Position numbers and translations under genes: made by a program
From: Anastrepha obliqua
Taxonomy: Eukaryota > Arthropoda > Insecta > Diptera > Tephritidae
Length of the DNA stretch: 64,000 nucleotides
NCBI RefSeq assembly: GCF_027943255.1
Contig: NC_072894.1
Span: forward strand, 78,345,601 to 78,409,600
Reading direction: 5' to 3'
The notes under the pieces: generated by a model
Databases searched by the model: none
Told to the model about the DNA's origin: nothing
The model's input: the letters and a program-made list of their open reading frames with translations, nothing else
Shown: in pieces, positions 54,192 through 64,000 of the stretch
How the letters are laid out: the number at the start of each line of letters is the position of its first letter
Numbering within the stretch: the stretch's first letter is position 1

Positions 54192-54893
54192 AGGGCTCCC
54201 GCAGGTCTAGAGCTCGAAAATTGTGGCTACTACAAATTGTGGGTTTTACAGTAAAAAAATGAAAAACGATATTTAAATTGTTAGGGCTTCTTATTTGATT
54301 TCTTTTACATATAAAAATAAAAAAATCTTTAATTTTAATAATTGTAAAAAATGGCGCTAAATTTGACCCTCCCAAAAAATTGGACCTGGACCGTGTTGTC
54401 CATTTTGGCTCTTCTATTATTTATCTGAAACACAAAAGCCAAAAAAATTATTAATGACTGTAGCTATGCCCCATACTAGATAAAGAAAATTGACAAAATG
54501 GTGCGGTTTTGAATTTGACTCTAAAAAAATCGGTTTTTCCAGTTTGTTTATCAAAAGAAATACGAAATAATTGGAATAATAATATGATTCTAGTACGGGC
54601 GATAGCCATTGATGTTGTGAACAACATATTCCAATTTCAGACGATTCGGTTGAATAGTTTTTTTTTTTTTGACATCACCAGACCGAAAAAAGTCGTTTCG
54701 AGATAAATGAGTTTAAAGTTTGAGGTACAGGAGCGCGCGGAACGCTCGCTATCTAGTTAATGGGCTGTAGAAGCTATAATATTGGGAATTTCCGCATGAA
54801 AATTTCACAATATATTCTTAAGTAACTATACTTTCGAAATATCGAAAACGCAAAAAATTTATTTTTTGAAATTTCTAGACCACTGGGTCCCCT
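54192..54893 (+). mobile_element. 702-bp non-coding TIR element, TA target duplication
   Basis: TA lies at 54190-54191 and 54894-54895. Left end AGGGCTCCCGCAGGTCTAGA; right end read inward AGGGGACCCAGTGGTCTAGA. Internal landmarks are AAAATGGCGC (near 54348), GATTCGGTTGAATAGTTTTT (near 54643) and TTTCGAGATAAATGAGTTTA (near 54695). The third member with clear ends of the family at 23458 and 42208. Confidence 0.8.
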
Positions 54894-54895
54894 TA

Positions 54896-55560
54896 ATTCT
54901 TTGTTTCATTTGTTAATTCTAGAAACTATTATCTTTTAACCTTGTAGCAACTCTGGCGTAAGCTGAACTTATTATAGACCTTGACGACCAATTCAAGAAA
55001 TATTTCCAATTTCCAAAAAGGCGTTCATGTGAAAAAAATCTTTATTCCGAGTGCCTTCAACAATACATTTACATGGAGTTTTACGTATGCTTGGAGAAAA
55101 CTTTGGAGCTCTTTCAATCACCTATAATCTAGCGGTGTGTGTGCTGTAAGTAAATTCCAAGACTCTACTGCTCATATAACTACATACCTATGTGCATAAA
55201 TACATACATATTCGCATAGCTACGGAAGCTGCAACGAACCATACAAAAGCAATAGCAGCGCAGCAGAACAGCAGCTGATGCAAACAATCTAGTCGCGCTA
55301 ACTGCACATCATCGCACGTGCCTCAGCGCTTTTCAGGCTCAGTTCCGCTATCACTTTCTCATCCGCATAATCGTCCACTTGTATACCCCGTTTAACCTTG
55401 CCCGCACACACAATCGGTGGCATAGCTCTTTGTTAATTTGAGTGCCGAACTCAAAAATGCATTTATGCCATTGATAAGGATGAGACATCTTAAGCATGCG
55501 TTTCACGACAATGGCAAGCATATATTTACACACATACATGCATATGTGCATACGGACATA
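54896..55560. other. No gene seen
   Basis: Unique-looking DNA with CATA-like runs near 55180-55210 and 55530-55550. Ends at the TA (55559-55560) flanking the next transposon. Confidence 0.5.
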
Positions 55561-56923
55561 CAGTGGCTCCTAACCAAAATGATGCCGTCAATTGCTTAAA
55601 CCGAATAATGAGATTGAAGGAAAATAAAACACATTGTGGACAAAATTGATATGCCAGCTGGTAATAAATACAACATATTTTCAATTAAAACATAAAGGAA
55701 AAATCCATTTGGAATATTCTAGGTGTATTGTGTTTGTACAAAAAACATAATTGTGTTAACTAAAAACGCAGCTCACAGCCAAAATGATGCAGTCCTAAAA
55801 ATCATTGCTTATTCTTATTATATTAATAAAAAGTTTAAGCAATAGTAAATCAATATTTTTTAAGAAATACTTTTTTGTCAATAACTGCTTGGAACCTCTT
55901 TAATTTAAGTTAATTTTTTGGTCGTTCCTCTTTTAATGCCTTTTTCAGGACAGATTCATGATTTTGAATAGCTTTATCTAGAACTGACCAGAGATTCTCA
56001 ATAACATTCAAATGCGGCCAATTCCAAATGAGGCGGCCGGCGTAGCCGAATGGGTTGGTGCGTGACTACCATTCGGGAGTGCGTGATAGCAAAAAGTTGT
56101 ATCTAATATATAATATATTTAATACCTGCCCCCCTCGGCAGGTAATGACAAACCTCTGAGTGTATTTCTGCCATTAAGAAGCTCCTCATAAGTAACCATT
56201 TTGCCGTTCGGAGTCGGCTCAAAACTATAGATCCTTCCATTTGTGTAACAACATCAAGGCACACGACACAAAGGAGGAGCTCGGTCATTTATTTATTTAA
56301 TTCCAAATGAGAAAATTCTGCACCGCCGATTTATGCTTCGGTTTGTTATTCTCATGGAAGTGAAAATTTTCCCGAAAGTTTAATTTTGTGGCGCTGTGTG
56401 GCAATTTTTTGTAATATGTTCAAATATTTTGGCACTGACAAATGGCTTGTTGCGAGCTATGTGTCCATGGAAATCAGCTTACCTTATAACCCTCTGGCAG
56501 GAACAGTTTCAAGATGGCTTTTTTGCCAAGATATCTTTTAACTTGATTTGTAATTATTCGAGAACTCTCGTGTGGATTTTAACGTACTCTTCGCAAGATC
56601 CATTTAAAATCCCTGCCATTAGAAATCATGTTATGATCTTATTTTGTACCAAATTTTCGCGCAAAAAACGCTCAAAATGTGTTAAACAACCCTGTCTCAA
56701 TTTAACCATTTCAGCGATTTTTTCCATTTTTTAAATTAAATATTCTTGTTTTTGTAGCGCACGGAAAATATATAATATAGATATATATTTTTTTTCATTC
56801 CAAAATGCGTAAATTTATGAAATTAAATAAAAATAAAAAAAAAATTTGAGCTAATATATTTGAACTATTTTAGCTCTATATTGCCATAAGAGATTACTGT
56901 ATCATTTTGGCTGTGAGCCACTG
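55561..56923 (-). mobile_element. Decayed IR/DR Tc1 element with a SINE inserted
   Basis: Bounded by TA (55559-55560 and 56924-56925). Ends CAGTGGCTCCTAACCAAAAT and, reversed, CAGTGGCTCACAGCCAAAAT. An internal repeat CTCACAGCCAAAATGATGCA at about 55772 mirrors the outer end, so this is also an IR/DR element. Its first 9 bases match those of the intact element at 1325, implying related families. On the minus strand the transposase remnants include EKIAEMVKLRQGCLTHFERF (about 56665-56730), HIARNKPFVSAKIF (about 56415-56465) and WPHLNVIENLWSVLDKAIQN (about 55950-56018) with the catalytic Glu in VIENLW. The first two Asp motifs are deleted. A SINE sits at 56033-56298. Confidence 0.85.
56033..56298 (+). 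mobile_element. tRNA-derived SINE with 13-bp target duplication (copy 8)
   Basis: Inserted in the Tc1 relic. AATTCCAAATGAG is present at both flanks (56020-56032 and 56299-56311), a perfect 13-bp target-site duplication typical of LINE-mediated insertion. The head GCGGCCGGCGTAGCCGAATG and GGTTGGTGCGTGACTACC are intact, but a deletion has removed the B-box. The body and an ATTTATTTATTT tail follow. This copy proves the boundaries of the SINE unit. Confidence 0.92.
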
Positions 56924-56925
56924 TA

Positions 56926-58139
56926 GAGTATGTGTATAACGCACATCTGTAGACTGATGAGCAAGTGAACTGAGTGCAAACAATGTGCCAGAGCGAGTTC
57001 ACATCTGCTGACAGCTGTGTATGTGTGTGTGTATAAGGAGATTACAGCATCAGCTCCAAAATCCGTTGCTTTAAATGCAATTAAGCGCCCGCTTTAATTC
57101 AAAGGCTTTCGACCTTTTTCCCCATGCAGAGGGGATAAATTGAATACAATTTGCATACATACACATGCATGCACATTGCACATATGTATGTATGTATGTT
57201 TATGTATATGTAAACACGCATCTGATACTCTGCGCATCGTAGTGCTGGTGTTGCCTCTTAACACACGATGGCGCACTTTGCACATGCCGGATATACCGCT
57301 AGCACCGACTACCACTGCACTATCAGCATCTGGATTCGCATCTTAGGCATAATCGTCCTCATCACATGGCAATGTGCCCTTCCAAATGGTATCAGATTGC
57401 AGCTTTTGTTTGATGTGGTGCTCGTGTCGCGGATTTCAGCTGCTAATATGAGACATTTATTTGGCTACTGGTTTGGTTGCATGTTTGCATGTAAGATATG
57501 AATATTTGCCACGGCTTCATTCATTTGCCGCTTGCTCCTGCCTACTTTGCTCTTGAGAATGGAATGTTTTTTACAATCTAGGTTCATTATTTGTTTCTAT
57601 GCTTTTTTCTCTTTAACAACACCTTGCGTTGATGTTTCGGGGGTGACTCGTGCCAAGCAATTGTCAAATTAAGTTACATTTTTTTGAAAGATTAGACATC
57701 AGAGACTCTAAGTTTAGTTAAAGTTAGAAAATATAGCCACATAGTCTTAGCCAAGCTCTCATTTCGAATCTATGGACAATGTGGACAGTTTATCCAACTT
57801 AATAAAAAAGTAAAAATAAGGAGGACAAAAAACTAAAATAACAATGAGTCACACACGAAAGATCGGCAATCGCGGTCAATTGGCGGTGAGTTGGGTCAAT
57901 ATAATCATATATAATTTAAGTCCGATTGAAACGTAAAGCCAGGAAATAACTTATACTCACTCTGTAATATTAATACGGATATCAAACAAAAGAAGGCACA
58001 CCAGCATTTAAAACGTGGTGAGTCCCAGACCCAGCGCACAACCAGCTATCCTGGGTTGTCTCCCTTCTCACATTAGTTCGCTCTCGAACGGGTGTTCGGA
58101 AGCTACCCAGAGGATTTTTGGGCTAAACCCGGTGATTTG
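56926..58139. other. No gene recognised; LINE-like tail near 58000-58139
   Basis: Mostly unique DNA, with TATG/CATA repeats near 57165-57205. 58000-58139 ends in GTAGGTTAGGTTAGGTT, which belongs to the tail of the reversed LINE that follows. Confidence 0.5.
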
Positions 58140-58614
58140 TAGGTTAGGTTAGGTTAAATAGTGATGGTTGCCCAAAGAGTGGGCCCACTTGGACGAAAGA
58201 GTTTGGTTCATCCTTTGTGATACCATTGCAGGAGGGGAAAAAGAGGTGAAAGAAAAGGACGATAGGACGAAAGGAAAGGTTTGGGGAGGGTTGAGTGTTT
58301 GTGGACTATGAACGGTGACTGGTCTGCGGCTGTGTTAACCTCTCTATGCTGCTGATGAAGTTCATCAGTTTTTTGTTATCAAGACCCGCTATATCAGCAG
58401 GCGCAGAAAAGAAGTGAGAACCAAAATGCTTGAATCTTAGTCCCGCAAGAGCTGGGCAGCTGAGGAGCAGGTGCTGAAATGATTCCACCTCATTCTCCAT
58501 ACAGCTGACACAAAATGAGTCGAAGTGATTCCGAGTCTCACAGCATGTGTACCCCACGGGCAGTGCCCCGTTTGTAGGTGTATATGCGAGGTCTCGATCG
58601 CAGTAGTTAACATA
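58140..58614 (-). pseudogene. LINE 3' end (zinc-knuckle tail)
   Basis: On the minus strand: HLQTGHCPWGTHAVRLGI (about 58540-58590), then CVSCMENEVESFQHLLLSCP (about 58450-58510), a CxxC...E...H....CPA knuckle that is still intact, then ALAGLRFKHFGSHFF and DNKKLMNFISSIERL plus a stop near 58306. A 3' UTR follows, ending in TTAACCTAACCTAACC-type repeats. RNase H-bearing LINE group. It abuts a plus-strand mariner at about 58614. Confidence 0.85.
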
Positions 58615-59164
58615 CGTTTGAAGCGTAAAGATCCTTTTTTATCTGACATCAAAAATGTCTACGTTCGTCCCGAAAAACAGCATTTGCGAGAAGTCATGCT
58701 TCGTTATTACCCTTTAAAGAAAAGTGCAGCTGAAACGTATTGTATATTAATCAATATTTACGGTAATCACGCTCCATTAAATACAACTTGTAATGAGTGG
58801 TTTCGTCACTTCTAAAGTGGCAATTTCGACGTGAGTGATAAAGATCAAACGAGCGAATGGGCACCGAAAAGATTCGAATATACCCAATGATGATATGTTT
58901 AAAGAGTTGGAAGCTGACAGATTAACTGTCGGTAAACGTTTGCACGCGATGGGAATGGTCCAGAAAGCAGGTAACTGGGTGCCACATCAATTGAAGGAGA
59001 GGGATATCCAGAGACGTTTGGTGATTTGTGAGATGCTCCTTCAACGGCAGAAAAGAAAAGGTTTTCTGCATTGCATCATCACTGGCGATGAAAATTGGAT
59101 CTATTATGATAACTCTAAGCGTCTAAAGTGTTGGAGCCTGCCAGGTGAACCGACAGAAGATGCC
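58615..59164 (+). pseudogene. Mariner transposase, N-terminal to first catalytic Asp
   Basis: Plus strand, start at 58655 (MSTFVRPEK..LREVM with a frame slip). Readable pieces: PLKKSAAETYCILINIYGNH and NEWFRHF followed by a stop (58801-58815), a deletion, then 58835-59194 with LTVGKRLHAMGMVQKAGNWV, ERDIQRRLVICEMLLQRQKR and ITGDENWIYYDNSKRLKCWS. The usual GDEKW motif is GDENW, but the first catalytic Asp is present. It stops at GEPTEDA, where LINE sequence begins. Same family as the element at 7079-7592. Confidence 0.85.
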
Positions 59165-59800
59165 TTATCTGGGTTCCTGGGCACAAGAATATAGAGGGAA
59201 ATGAAATTGCCGATGAGCTTGCCCGAGGGGGGTCGGGTTTCAGCAGTCCCCTTCTCAGACATCGGTGTTCCCTTGGCCGTCGTTAAAAGGAAACTACACA
59301 ATTCTAGAAAAAGCGCAAGACAGATTGAGGTCTGTCTCATCGTGTGCTATTATGAAAACACTATGGCCTCAATACGATAGAAACAGAACGCTTAAGGTGA
59401 TCGGAATCCCTCGCCATTCAATTTCCAAACTCATTGCGGTATTCACTGCTCACTGGGTGATCGGTACTCATGCGGAGAAGCTTGGAATTCCGTACAACCC
59501 CTACTGCAGAAGCTCTGGAGATCCTGCAGAGAAAGAGACTGTGGAACACTTTCTCTGCAAATGTCCGGCTCTGGCGGCTAGGCGTTTGAGATTCTTTAGC
59601 GTGCCCTTTGGGGATAACTTGAAGAAATTATCCAGCCTAGATGCCTTTTCTCTCCTCAACTGTATCAACAGCACCGGATGGCTGTAGACGGTTTTTTCTC
59701 TTAATCTTTTTACAGGTGGTGGTCCACATTATGGTATCAAAACGGCACGTAAGTGCTACTTGAAGTGTACCTGGGGTACTCTTGCCATCTAACCTACCTA
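59165..59800 (+). pseudogene. LINE 3' end: RNase H tail, zinc knuckle and 3' UTR
   Basis: Begins inside the RNase H domain: WVPGHKNIEGNEIADELARG (about 59170-59230), the HxGxxGNExAD block. After a frame change (59265-59687) come TLWPQYDRNRT, LIAVFTAHWVIGTHAEKLGI, YCRSSGDPAEKETVEHFLCK with CPALAARRLRF, and ending FSLLNCINSTGWL plus stop at 59687. The first knuckle Cys pair is CRSS rather than CRxC. A 3' UTR of about 110 bp ends in ACCTACCTACCTACC. Same family as 13925-14485. Confidence 0.88.
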
Positions 59801-61944
59801 CCTACCATGGAGAAAGCCAATAACCCATACAGATACTCAGCGAGCTAGTAGAAGTGTAAATTTATATCCACATATGGATGAGTTTACCTCCAGGAGGATT
59901 TTCCGAGACAACTCTTGAATGCATCCGGTTCAAAATGCCAATAAAAAGATTTACAAAAATTTTGCTCAATTTACTTATTGAATATATTTCGAGAGTGCTA
60001 TTGAACATATGAATCTTGCCCAAATACAGCGACGTCTTTAAGTGTTTACTATTTATTGTGTTCAACAATGAAATAATTTTCAGCTGCTCACACTGTCATA
60101 ACGCCCACACCACTTCGGCACCTTTATTCACGCCCCCTTAACTTAACAATTCAATTTGACACATCTTGCCCGATCTCGCATTTCAATATTGGATCTCATA
60201 ATCTGTTAGCGTTTTTGCACACATTTGCAACTTTTCGCGAGACTCATACATAAGCAGATATAGCAAGTAGTAGGTAAATTTTTGCATACTATATATGTAC
60301 ACACATACATACATATGTGCATACTTAGATACGAGTACGAATTCAGAACAAACGTTCAAACGTTCCAGCTGTGTTTATTCCACTACTTCCATATACGAGT
60401 ATACTCATATGACTACACGCCCCGCACACATCATAAATGCGTCATTACTTGAATGTAGATACGAAGGATATGTTGAGCATATCTTTGACTGCTTATTATA
60501 CCCCATTTACACACGGAGACATCTGGAAGGGAGACACTGGAAATTCTCTTTTCATGTCTCATTCGCGGGCACACGGGCAAAATTGTTTTCGGCGACATTT
60601 TGACATTTAATACTTTAGCATCGTATGGTTCGGATGTATTCTCGCACACGCTTACATGTAAAGCGGAAAACGTTCGTCAACAATTTCTTAAATATATGAA
60701 TGAAAAATGCAAACTGGTTAAATAATAAATAATTTGTTGTTTTTTTTATTGAAATATATTTATAAATTCTTATACTTGAATAAAAAAAATTAAATTAAAA
60801 ATACTTCATATGTAAATAATTAACTTAAAATTAACTTGAGTATCTAGAAATGCAGGGAAAAATTAGAAATCAACATAAACATGTCCCATAACTATTTTAA
60901 ATTATACCTAATTTACTAGCAAAAATAATCGTGCATTTCCCAAGCAGCGTTCGGATGTTTGTCATCGTTGTTTTCTTCCGTTTATATGAAAACCAACACA
61001 TAACTTAGAACTTTCTTCCACAAAAGCAGAAAACGAATGAAGCAACTGTCAAAAATTGCTTTAAGATTGGAAATACGAATAAGAAGAGCAAAGCGTGTCG
61101 CCAGTACAGGAGACAAATTCCCTTCCCTCTTCCCCGGCCGTCCTTCACCCCCGAACAAAATGTTTCCCTTCCAGTGGAGACATCGTGTAAATGGGCACTT
61201 ATGACGCAATCCTTCGTCGGCATCTTTCGACGTAAGGATAAGGAGGCAAAGCGAAATAATGTTGGCACGTTCCGTTCTACGGTGGAAAGAAAAACCAATA
61301 AACACATTTAAGTGTGCAGAACAATAAGCGTGCACACTCAAACTCGTACATACAGGTACAAACACATACGCATAAGTAGACTTGTAAATGCATGTATGTA
61401 TATATGTATGTACTATAAGCGAGGGTGAAAAATCCCTTGCGAAGTAAAAACGGATTGATTCGGTAATTCGAGAGATGTTTGTATAATACGAGGTAGCTCT
61501 GATCAAAACGATAAAATGGTAATGATATGTTAAAGATGCAGGAGCTTCCGCCATACTGCAGATGGAACCTTACGTTAATGTGCTATGTACGGCTATGCGT
61601 AGTTGAATAGATTGGCAGCAAAGATGCATTTTGTGATTTCTTTCTATACAAATCGCTGGAAGCATTTAAGCAGTAAGGAACGATTTTATGTGGAAGCAGG
61701 TGTTTAGGCAGCATGTTTTTGTTGTTTTCTTTAATGGCGTGTGCCCGAGCAAAACTATAAATTTATCGGGTCAATAACTCTAAATTTCAATTATGCATCA
61801 ATGAATGCGTTATTCAAAGAATGTTACCCATCAGAATCTTTTAGTACTGTCCAACAGCATTTTTGGAACAGAAAGCCAGCACCTGAACGTACATACTCGT
61901 GCGTCATTAGTAACCCACATTTTGTAAGAACAAAGCTATAGACG
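59801..61944. other. No recognised gene; inverted 30-bp pair inside
   Basis: Contains CATA/TATG runs (60285-60320, 61385-61410) and a pair of opposed motifs starting CCCATTTACAC (60502 and, reversed, 61195). The minus-strand frame 60982-61554 (190 codons) is the longest non-transposon frame outside the satellite, but it includes simple repeats and shows no domain. Confidence 0.45.
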
Positions 61945-62222
61945 GTGGGCGCCGTAGCCGAATGGAATTCACAAAGAGAACGTAGGTTCGAATCTCACCA
62001 AAATTAAGAAAAACATTTTTCTAATAACGGTCGCCCCTCGGCAGGCAATGGCAGACCCCCGAGTGTATTTCTGCCTTGAAAATCTCCTCATAAAAAATAT
62101 CTGCCGTTTGGAGTCGGCTTAAAACTGTAGGTCCCTCCATTTGTGGAACAACATCAAGACGCCGCCACAAATGGGGAAGGAGCTCGACCAAACACCTAAA
62201 ACAGGGTGTAAGCGTCAATTTA
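61945..62222 (+). mobile_element. tRNA-derived SINE (copy 9)
   Basis: GGGCGCCGTAGCCGAATGGA begins near 61947. The A-box head is joined to GAATTC by a 20-bp deletion; the B-box GGTTCGAATCTC is intact near 61986. The body is well preserved with CGCCACAAATGGGGAAGGAG and an end near GTAAGCGTCAAT. One of the younger copies by eye. Confidence 0.88.
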
Positions 62223-62639
62223 AAATGGTTTTTATATTCAAAACTAGGTGGCTCCTCAGTTGCGAGAGATTTAACTGTTCGAAAGAGAAGAAGAAGAAAA
62301 AAACTTGGAAAAAAATATCAATAAAGCAAAGAAATGTCACACACAAATATGACCCGAACAGTCATCAACATCAACAATAATGAATCGCCGACAATGTGAC
62401 CAGATAATAAAAGAAATTATCTGAAAAAAAAATTATCAGAAAAAAAATTTACAAATCTAAATAGAGCTGAGTGAATTATTAAACTAGTTAAAAAAAATGT
62501 ATTTTGCATAATTAAAAACATCTCATTTTAATTAAAAGAGGTTAAAAAATGTCAGGCAGAAAGAACTAAAACCCGAGAGATCAAAAAAATGCTAAACCAA
62601 GAAGGCTCCAGGAATAAAACTCAGACTCCCATATTGGCT
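62223..62639. other. No gene seen
   Basis: A-rich DNA, including GAAGAAGAAGAAAAAAA near 62286. From about 62560 it may already be the upstream part of the Jockey-type relic. Confidence 0.45.
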
Positions 62640-63062
62640 AGTGCATCGAAGTTCTCATGTTTCTGTCGAAAGTAAGCTCTCAGCTATCTTGAAACCGATA
62701 TGGACATATGGCATTCAAATTTGGGGCACTGCAGCTAACTCCAACATCAAAATAGTTCAAAGATTCCAGTCGAAAACACTCAAAATGATCACAAACACCC
62801 CTTATTATATTACAAATGCACATTAACTGAAGAAAATCTGGCACAACACATGACTCTAATCGCACTCAAACCCTCTTGTCATAAAAATATTTGCAGATCC
62901 CATAACCTTCACCAGACTGAAGAGAAAATCAACAAAAGGCCTCATATGAAAACAAATTAGTCTAAATTATTATGTATCTTAAAATTAGTAACTGGTTGCA
63001 CCCCTGGGTGTATTCCATAACTGTTTTTTCTCTTAAATAAATTAAATAGACTTAATCGCAAT
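62640..63062 (+). pseudogene. Jockey-clade LINE C-terminal piece and 3' UTR
   Basis: The frame 62641-62826 reads SKLSAILKPIWTYGIQIWGT, then NIKIVQRFQSKTLKMITNTP and YYITNAH plus stop. This is the KPIWTYGIQLWG...QRFQSKTLRMI...PWY(V/I)TN signature of Jockey-clade elements. The following about 230 bp contain remnants of the C-terminal tail and an AT-rich 3' UTR ending near AATCGCAATAAAG. Strongly 5'-truncated. Confidence 0.85.
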
Positions 63063-63599
63063 AAAGATGTGGATTAAAAAAAAATCAAGTTACGAAAACA
63101 TTAATCTAGTCACATTGATCATCAACTGCACTAGTGTGACGTCACGAACATCAGCTGATGCTGTTAAGTTCACTGAGAGCAAAGTAATGCTACTCTGCCC
63201 ATGTATTGCGTGCAGAAATATTCTACACCACTTTCTGATAGAAATCAATAGAATATCACGAGGGTCAGCTTTATCAAAAATTTTAACCCTCTATCTTCCA
63301 TTAGAATCCTAGAATATTTGCGAACTAATGTTCCATAGTATTCGAGACTGGCTGTAAACGACACAACATCAGAGACGCTCCTTGAAAATTGGGCTCCGGA
63401 AGAGACAATTATGTGATTAATGATATATGTATATAACTAGCTAATCCATTTTTCCCCCAATTACCCCTCCCGTGCCAGTTACCACGCCTTGTTTTCGCCT
63501 TTCGACATCACGGAGAATCAACGCATATTTTTTCCTTTGTATCGATGATTAATTTTTCTAACACCTATGTTCAGAGATCAATTTAGATAGAAATCTCCA
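63063..63599. other. No gene seen
   Basis: No recognisable coding or repeat structure. Confidence 0.45.
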
Positions 63600-63895
63600 G
63601 AATGAGCGAATCGTCATTCTGAGCGGCAGCTAGGTGGCACTCAAAGCGTTCTCATTCTTTGAGGGTGAGTCCTCATTAGTATTTGAGTGCATTGAAGTAA
63701 ATGGGAACGAAGTAGCGGATGCATTGGCTAAAGAGGATGCGGAAACTCCAACGCACCTTCTTCTCGAATGTGATGCTATCGCCAGAAGAAAGATGAAACA
63801 TATCGGCAGCATGCGATCGGAAGAAAGGCACATGCGTTCAGCCCAAGCTCAGCTCCATCATAGGTTTATGGAGAGAGCTGGCCTTAGATGAGGTA
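63600..63895 (+). pseudogene. LINE RNase H/zinc-knuckle fragment with internal deletion
   Basis: The frame 63634-63891 reads ECIEVNGNEVADALAKEDAE, the NGNExADALA end of RNase H, joined by a deletion directly to THLLLECDAIARRKMKHIGS, the HLLxECxAIARRR tail of the C-terminal knuckle. It ends MERAGLR plus stop. The order and both motifs identify an RNase H-bearing LINE. The remaining about 100 bp to the window end show nothing further. Confidence 0.8.
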
Positions 63896-64000
63896 CTGTC
63901 ATGCGTAGAAGGCACAAAATATAACACCATGAGGTCAAAGCGCGAACCTCATTTGTATTCCATCATTCATTCAGATAAAAGCAAAAAATCCACTGTTCGT

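Noticed and set aside
58137..58158. TTAGG-like telomere sequence (GGTTAGGTTAGGTTA)
   Set aside because: Only about three units, located at the tail of a reversed LINE. Such tails are common for this LINE type.
60982..61554. 190-codon minus-strand open frame
   Set aside because: It has no recognisable domain, includes CATA-repeat-derived HTYIHTCIYK-like sequence, and overlaps another open frame. It is most likely a chance opening, though an exon cannot be excluded without transcripts.
61945..62000. tRNA gene call at the SINE heads
   Set aside because: A- and B-boxes are present, but no acceptor stem closes and the same head is fused to a common body in nine places. These are SINE promoters, not tRNA genes.
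1..64000. Endogenous retrovirus or LTR retrotransposon
   Set aside because: I saw no paired long direct repeats, gag, protease, integrase or envelope-like frames. All reverse transcriptase pieces have LINE-type flanks.
1..64000. CRISPR array or prokaryotic operon
   Set aside because: No regularly spaced repeats with unique spacers, and the coding content is that of insect mobile elements.

Overview
The window looks like gene-free, transposon-filled nuclear DNA from a higher fly. I place it there from the AT-rich base composition, the scattered CATA/TATG microsatellites, the mix of Tc1, mariner, Jockey-, R1- and RTE-like elements, and a tRNA-derived SINE. A tephritid fruit fly is my best guess, but that is inference. 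I found no host protein-coding exon, no genuine tRNA or rRNA gene, no CRISPR array and no bacterial-type gene. Nearly every recognisable reading frame belongs to a mobile element, and almost all of these are broken.

Layout. 1-7.6 kb: RTE-like LINE pieces, one intact Tc1-superfamily transposon (1325-2988, 339-aa transposase with DD34E triad, long IR/DR ends), another LINE fragment, the first SINE, and an RTE/mariner junction. 8.5-11.7 kb: a Tc1-like transposon split by about 2 kb that holds a Jockey-type 3' end, a TIR-family core and a reversed LINE. 12-22.8 kb: a diverged SINE, a LINE interrupted by another LINE, a mariner with a second transposon nested exactly at a TA, a mariner/SINE pair, and two LINE ends. 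23.2-32.5 kb: a decayed transposon carrying a 743-bp TIR element, a deleted mariner, two long LINE relics, a SINE and a mariner/LINE junction. 34.45-36.6 kb: a 1.33-kb perfect (AAAGAT)n satellite followed by a fold-back element. 36.7-43.3 kb: mariner relics, a 264-bp MITE, a Tc3-like deletion derivative, AT-rich simple sequence and a 740-bp TIR element. 44.7-50 kb: two LINE ends, a full-length dead mariner, and an unusual 2.2-kb transposon with 0.4-kb inverted repeats and a cysteine-rich protein. 51.7-64 kb: SINEs, an R1-like LINE end, a 702-bp TIR element, a second IR/DR Tc1 relative with a SINE inserted, a LINE/mariner/LINE mosaic, and Jockey-type and other LINE ends.

How the parts relate. 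There is no operon or pathway. The informative structure is nesting and relatedness. Four dispersed sequences share a conserved internal core, and three of them have identifiable but mutually different ends. Two IR/DR Tc1 elements share their outermost sequence. Two copies of one mariner, nine SINE copies and several RTE/LINE copies allow relative dating. The best candidates for something new are the 47759-49968 transposon, the core-sharing TIR family, and the satellite/fold-back pair at 34.45-36.57 kb. All family names are from reading motifs by eye; no database was searched.
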